Shown: positions 60,861 through 64,000 of the stretch, piece after piece
Layout of the letters: the number at the start of each line of letters is the position of its first letter
How positions within the stretch are numbered: the first letter of the stretch is position 1
NCBI RefSeq assembly: GCF_000341085.1
Contig: NZ_ANBA01000004.1
Location: 45,545-109,544 of the forward strand
Source: Nocardiopsis ganjiahuensis DSM 45031
Lineage (GTDB): Bacteria; Actinomycetota; Actinomycetes; Streptosporangiales; Streptosporangiaceae
DNA length: 64,000 bases
Reading direction: 5' to 3'
The notes under the pieces: model-generated
The model's database searches: none
Seen by the model: the letters and a program-made list of their open reading frames with translations, nothing else
What the model was told of the DNA's origin: nothing
Made by a program: the position numbers and the translations under genes

Positions 60861-62471
60861 TCAGATGTGCACGGCGGGGCCGTCGGTCATCTTCCCCGCC
60901 TTCATGAAGAGGGACAGCCCGGCCGCCGCCAGCATCACCACGGCGGCGATCCCGAAGGCCAGGTGCAGGCCGTCCAGGAAGGCGAGGTTGCTCGCCTGGG
61001 TGACCGCGGCGGCCATCCCCGCGTCGGCGCCCTCCGGCAGGACCGCCCCGCCCTGCGCGACCGTGCTCTGCATGTCGGCCAGCTCCCCGGAGGAGGGTTC
61101 GGCAAGACCGGAGGCGGCGTAGTGGCCGGGCAGGGTGGAGATGATGGTCGCGGACATGACCGCGCCCAGCACCGCCGTGCCCAGCGAGCCACCGAGCTGC
61201 ATGGCGGCCTGCTGGACCGCCGAGGCGACCCCGGCGAAGCGCACCGGCGCGTTGCCGATGATCGCGGCGGTGGCGCCGGTCATCACCAGGCTCAGGCCCA
61301 CGCCCAGCAGGACGAACGCCGCCGAGATGTACACGACGCCGGTGTCGGCCTCCAGCCGGGAGAGCAGGAACATGCCGGCCGAAGCGGACAGCAGACCGAT
61401 GGTGGTGGGCAGTTTCGCCCCGACCCGGTCCAGGACCCGGCCGGCGATCGGTGAGGTGACCGCCATCATCGCGGTCATGGAGATGAGCTGGAGTCCGGTC
61501 TGGGCGGGGCTCAGCCCGCGCACGCCCTGCAGGTAGAAGGTGATGAAGAACAGCGAGCCCATGAGGCCCAGGGCCATCGCCACCGTCAGGACCACACCGA
61601 TGGACACCGACGGGTGCGCGAACAGGCCGAGCGGGATGAGCGGCTGTTCGGGCCTGCGCTCCCACAGCACGAACGCGACCCCGAACAGCACCGCGGCGCC
61701 GAGGGAGACCAGGGTGACCGGGTGCGCCCAGCCGGTGCTCGGGGCCTCGACCAGCGCCCACACCAGCGCGAAGATCGCGACGCTGACCAGCACGATGCCG
61801 GGCACGTCCATACGGCTCCCGGCGTCGGTGGCCTTGTTGGCGGCCAGCAGCCACAGCCCCAGTCCCAGAGCGACGGCGCCGACCGGGACGTTGATGTAGA
61901 ACACGGCCTCCCAGCTGAACGCGCCCACGAGGACACCACCGAGGATCGGACCGCCTGCCGTGGCCGCGCCGATCAGGCTGCCGAAGACACCGAAGGCCCG
62001 GCCCAGCTTGCTGGGAGGGAAGCTGGAGCGGAGCAGGCCCATGGCCGAGGGGAGCAGCAGCGCTCCGAAGATCCCCTGGACGATCCGGAAGGCGATGAGC
62101 ATGACCACCCCGGACGACAGCGCGATCGCCACCGAGGCGAGCACGAAGCCGACCACGCCCACCAGGTAGGTGTTCCGGTAGCCGAAGCGGTCGCCGATCT
62201 TGCCCGCCGTGATCAGGAAGACCGCGAGTCCGAGCAGGTAGCCGTGGGTGACCCACTGGAGCTCGGCCAGTGAAGCGCCCAGGCTTGCACCGATCGCGGG
62301 ATTGGCCACGGCGACGATGGTGCCGTCGAGGGCCACCATCATCACGCCGAAGGCGATGGCGACGAGGGTGGCCCACGGACTCTCGGTGAACCGCTGCCGC
62401 CCCTCTGATCCAGGTGGTGCCGAGCTCTTCGTGGTCTGCGTGGTCATGTGTACCCCGTGTGTTCTGGCCAT
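60861..62471 (-). CDS. DHA2 (EmrB/QacA) drug exporter
   Basis: A 536-residue, 14-helix exporter: DGTIVAVANPAIGASL (helix 1), GKIGDRFGYRNTY (motif A, near 95), GPILGGVLVG (motif C, near 180). ATG at 62471, with an alternative at 62447. A promoter TTGCCA-N17-TAATCT overlaps the first TetR operator. The divergent tetR gene and two operators show that expression is induced by a ligand of that regulator. Confidence 0.92.
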   Translation of the reverse strand: MARTHGVHMTTQTTKSSAPPGSEGRQRFTESPWATLVAIAFGVMMVALDGTIVAVANPAIGASLGASLAELQWVTHGYLLGLAVFLITAGKIGDRFGYRNTYLVGVVGFVLASVAIALSSGVVMLIAFRIVQGIFGALLLPSAMGLLRSSFPPSKLGRAFGVFGSLIGAATAGGPILGGVLVGAFSWEAVFYINVPVGAVALGLGLWLLAANKATDAGSRMDVPGIVLVSVAIFALVWALVEAPSTGWAHPVTLVSLGAAVLFGVAFVLWERRPEQPLIPLGLFAHPSVSIGVVLTVAMALGLMGSLFFITFYLQGVRGLSPAQTGLQLISMTAMMAVTSPIAGRVLDRVGAKLPTTIGLLSASAGMFLLSRLEADTGVVYISAAFVLLGVGLSLVMTGATAAIIGNAPVRFAGVASAVQQAAMQLGGSLGTAVLGAVMSATIISTLPGHYAASGLAEPSSGELADMQSTVAQGGAVLPEGADAGMAAAVTQASNLAFLDGLHLAFGIAAVVMLAAAGLSLFMKAGKMTDGPAVHI

Positions 62472-62490
62472 CCCGTACCTGCCGAGATTA

Positions 62491-62505
62491 TGTCAGCGAC
62501 TGACA
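62491..62505. promoter_or_regulatory. TetR operator 1
   Basis: TGTCAG-CGA-CTGACA, a perfect inverted repeat with 3-bp spacer, overlapping the promoter of the exporter gene. Confidence 0.8.
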
Positions 62506-62524
62506 AGTGGCAATCGCTGACATT

Positions 62525-62539
62525 TGTCGGTGACTGACA
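62525..62539. promoter_or_regulatory. TetR operator 2
   Basis: TGTCGG-TGA-CTGACA, the same site with one mismatch, centred 34 bp from operator 1 and nearer the tetR gene. Confidence 0.75.
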
Positions 62540-62609
62540 TCACTTATGCCCGCGTGTATCCTCCATGGAGAGAGCACGCGAGCGGCACACGGAAGCGGGA
62601 GGCACGTCC

Positions 62610-63266
62610 ATGAGCACGACGAGCCCCGAACCGGTGGGCCTGCGCGAGCGGAAGAAGGCCCAGCTGCGCGAGACCCTTCTCAACTCGGGGCTGCGCCTGT
62701 TCCACGAGAAGGGCTACGAGAAGACCACCACCGAGGAGATCGCGGCCTGCGCCGGGGTCTCCCAGCGGACGTTCTTCCGCTACTTCGCCTCCAAGGAGGA
62801 CGTGGTCCTGGAAGCGGTCGAGGGGGTCGACGAGGTCCTCTGCGCGGCCCTGCGCGCCCGCCCTTCCGACGAACACCCGTTCCGGGCCCTGCGCAACGCC
62901 ATGCGCGACCACTGGGTGATCCTGGAGCGCGAGAACCTGCACCTCCAGGGCAGCGCCGGGAACTTCATCTCCCAGAGCCCCGAGCTCTTCGAGGCGAACA
63001 TGCGCTACTGCCACCGCCGACAGGCCAAGCTGGCCGAGGTCATCGGCGAGCGCACCGGCGTGGACCCGGCCACCGACCCCCGCCCCTCCCTCGTGGCAAC
63101 CGTCTTCTTCGCGGCCCTCAACAACGGCTTCCAGACCTGGTCCGCCTCGGGCTGCACCGACAGCACCGACGGCCTGCTGCGCGCCTTCCTGCACCAGCTC
63201 GACCTGGTCCCCGAGGCCGTCTGCGAAACCTGGTCCACCCCGGGCGACCCGCACCACCAGGCCTGA
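62610..63266 (+). CDS. TetR-family repressor
   Basis: A 218-residue TetR protein. The N-terminal HTH (LRETLLNSGLRLFHEKGY...TTTEEIAACAGVSQRTFFRYFASKED, residues 18-63) is canonical. The C-terminal helical domain should bind the inducer. GGGAGG 7 nt upstream fixes the ATG at 62610. It is divergent from the DHA2 exporter, with two matching operators between them. Confidence 0.92.
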   Translation: MSTTSPEPVGLRERKKAQLRETLLNSGLRLFHEKGYEKTTTEEIAACAGVSQRTFFRYFASKEDVVLEAVEGVDEVLCAALRARPSDEHPFRALRNAMRDHWVILERENLHLQGSAGNFISQSPELFEANMRYCHRRQAKLAEVIGERTGVDPATDPRPSLVATVFFAALNNGFQTWSASGCTDSTDGLLRAFLHQLDLVPEAVCETWSTPGDPHHQA

Positions 63267-63481
63267 GAGTCAGCACCTCCCCACGACCGTTCACAGCAGG
63301 CGGCGAAAAGCAGTACCAAAGACAAGACGGCCTGGCGGCAGGGGCGCTCCCATAACACACGGGTGTGGCCATTCTTGAGTTATCCACAAGCCCTTTTCGG
63401 GAGAAAGAAACCTGGCATTCCAGGTCCATCTTTCCCCGGGCATTCCTTTCCTTTCCCCACTGCCCGACCTACCCTTGAAGT

Positions 63482-64000
63482 ATGAACACTTCCTCTTTCG
63501 GGCAGGGCGCAGGGCAGGCGGGGGACACCCCCGCCGTGGCCCTTGTGCGCCAGGCCTGCGAGAGGGCCTCCCGCACCTTCCAAGGGGAACTCCCGGCCGG
63601 CGCAACGGCCGCCACCCTGGAGAGCGTGTGCTCGATGTGGGAGGCCATGGAGCTCCTCAAACTGCAGATACTGCTGCGCCTGGCCCAGATCCGCGCCGAA
63701 GGCAACCTCCTGGAAGTGGGCGGGCAGCGCAGCGTGGCCGCCTGGATGATCCACACCCTGGGCACCAACCCCGCCCAGGCCCATGCCCTGGGAACGCTCG
63801 CCGAACTCCTCTTTTCCGGAAAACTCCCCCGCACCCTGAAAGCCCTGGGTGAGGGAATGCTGTCGGTGGACGAGGCCGCCACCCTCGCCAAAACAGCCGA
63901 GCGTGCGGTCAAGACCCGCGACAAGAACCACTCCGCCTTCGCCGATGCTGATGAATTCCGGCGGATGATCGAAACCCGCATTGTGGAGGCGAAGACACAG
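63482..64000 (+). CDS. DUF222-family protein, probably HNH endonuclease-like (partial)
   Basis: The frame opens at ATG 63482, exactly 6 nt after TACCCT (leaderless), and runs past the right edge after 173 codons. MWEAMELLKLQILLRLAQIR, GQRSVAAWMIHTLGTNPAQA and KALGEGMLSVDEAATLAK are the helical DUF222 pattern that, in actinobacteria, usually precedes a C-terminal HNH nuclease domain. That domain would lie outside the window. Such genes are present in many copies per genome and are thought to be mobile or selfish. Confidence 0.75.
   Translation, partial: MNTSSFGQGAGQAGDTPAVALVRQACERASRTFQGELPAGATAATLESVCSMWEAMELLKLQILLRLAQIRAEGNLLEVGGQRSVAAWMIHTLGTNPAQAHALGTLAELLFSGKLPRTLKALGEGMLSVDEAATLAKTAERAVKTRDKNHSAFADADEFRRMIETRIVEAKTQ

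Overview
The window is high-GC (about 70 %) actinobacterial chromosome. Strong GC bias at third codon positions, many GTG starts, many leaderless genes and a set of actinobacteria-typical families (DUF2530, DUF3027, DUF3263, an orphan groEL with CIRCE operators, MoaD next to threonine synthase, a DUF222 protein) point to Streptosporangiales. I would guess Nocardiopsis or a close relative, but this is an impression from gene content and no database was searched. I see no rRNA, tRNA or CRISPR array. Most of the window looks like ordinary core and near-core chromosome; the clear exception is a TnpB insertion element at 48.66-50.28 kb.

Layout. 0-5.4 kb: a truncated hypothetical gene, a membrane-anchored beta-propeller protein, a BKACE (DUF849) enzyme, and a minus-strand MFS-MerR-PPOX group under a MerR-type operator. 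5.5-15.9 kb: thpR coupled to a 32-residue membrane peptide, a TauE/SafE permease whose 3' end is overlapped antisense by an MFS gene, an NCS2 purine permease divergent from DUF2530, a methyltransferase, a DHA2 exporter, a lipoprotein that resembles EF-Tu domain 3, and a MOSC protein. 16.2-28.7 kb: a conserved actinobacterial neighbourhood with a sacsin-like GHKL ATPase, DUF3027, a cold-shock protein, a HAAS-type membrane protein, and an XPB-like helicase pair enclosing three small Pro-rich, dispanin-like membrane proteins.

28.8-45.8 kb: a MerR/SDR divergent pair, a frameshifted small membrane gene, an R2-like ligand-binding oxidase (R2lox), a LURP-one protein next to a zeta-toxin-like kinase, two Nudix proteins, a CPBP protease, a secreted GH43 arabinanase behind a LacI-type operator, a heterodimeric ABC exporter with complementary degenerate ATP sites, a ribbon-helix-helix protein, and a zwf paralogue. 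45.9-54 kb: groEL with two tandem CIRCE operators, an orphan ABC-2 permease, a TnpB element that truncates a padR gene, then the thrC-moaD operon under a SAM-I riboswitch, then otsA.

54-64 kb: GrpB, a methyltransferase, a mycosin-like protein that has lost its whole catalytic triad, DUF3263, otsB, a serine hydrolase, an argJ homologue, a TetR/MFS efflux pair with tandem operators, and the start of a DUF222 gene.

How it fits together. OtsA and OtsB make trehalose. ThrC and the MoaD/CysO-like sulfur carrier link threonine and sulfur metabolism under SAM control. Several exporters are paired with local MerR or TetR regulators. The two XPB-family proteins form a DNA-repair-like module. Many genes have a TAnnnT box exactly 6-7 nt before the start codon, so leaderless initiation is a recurring theme.
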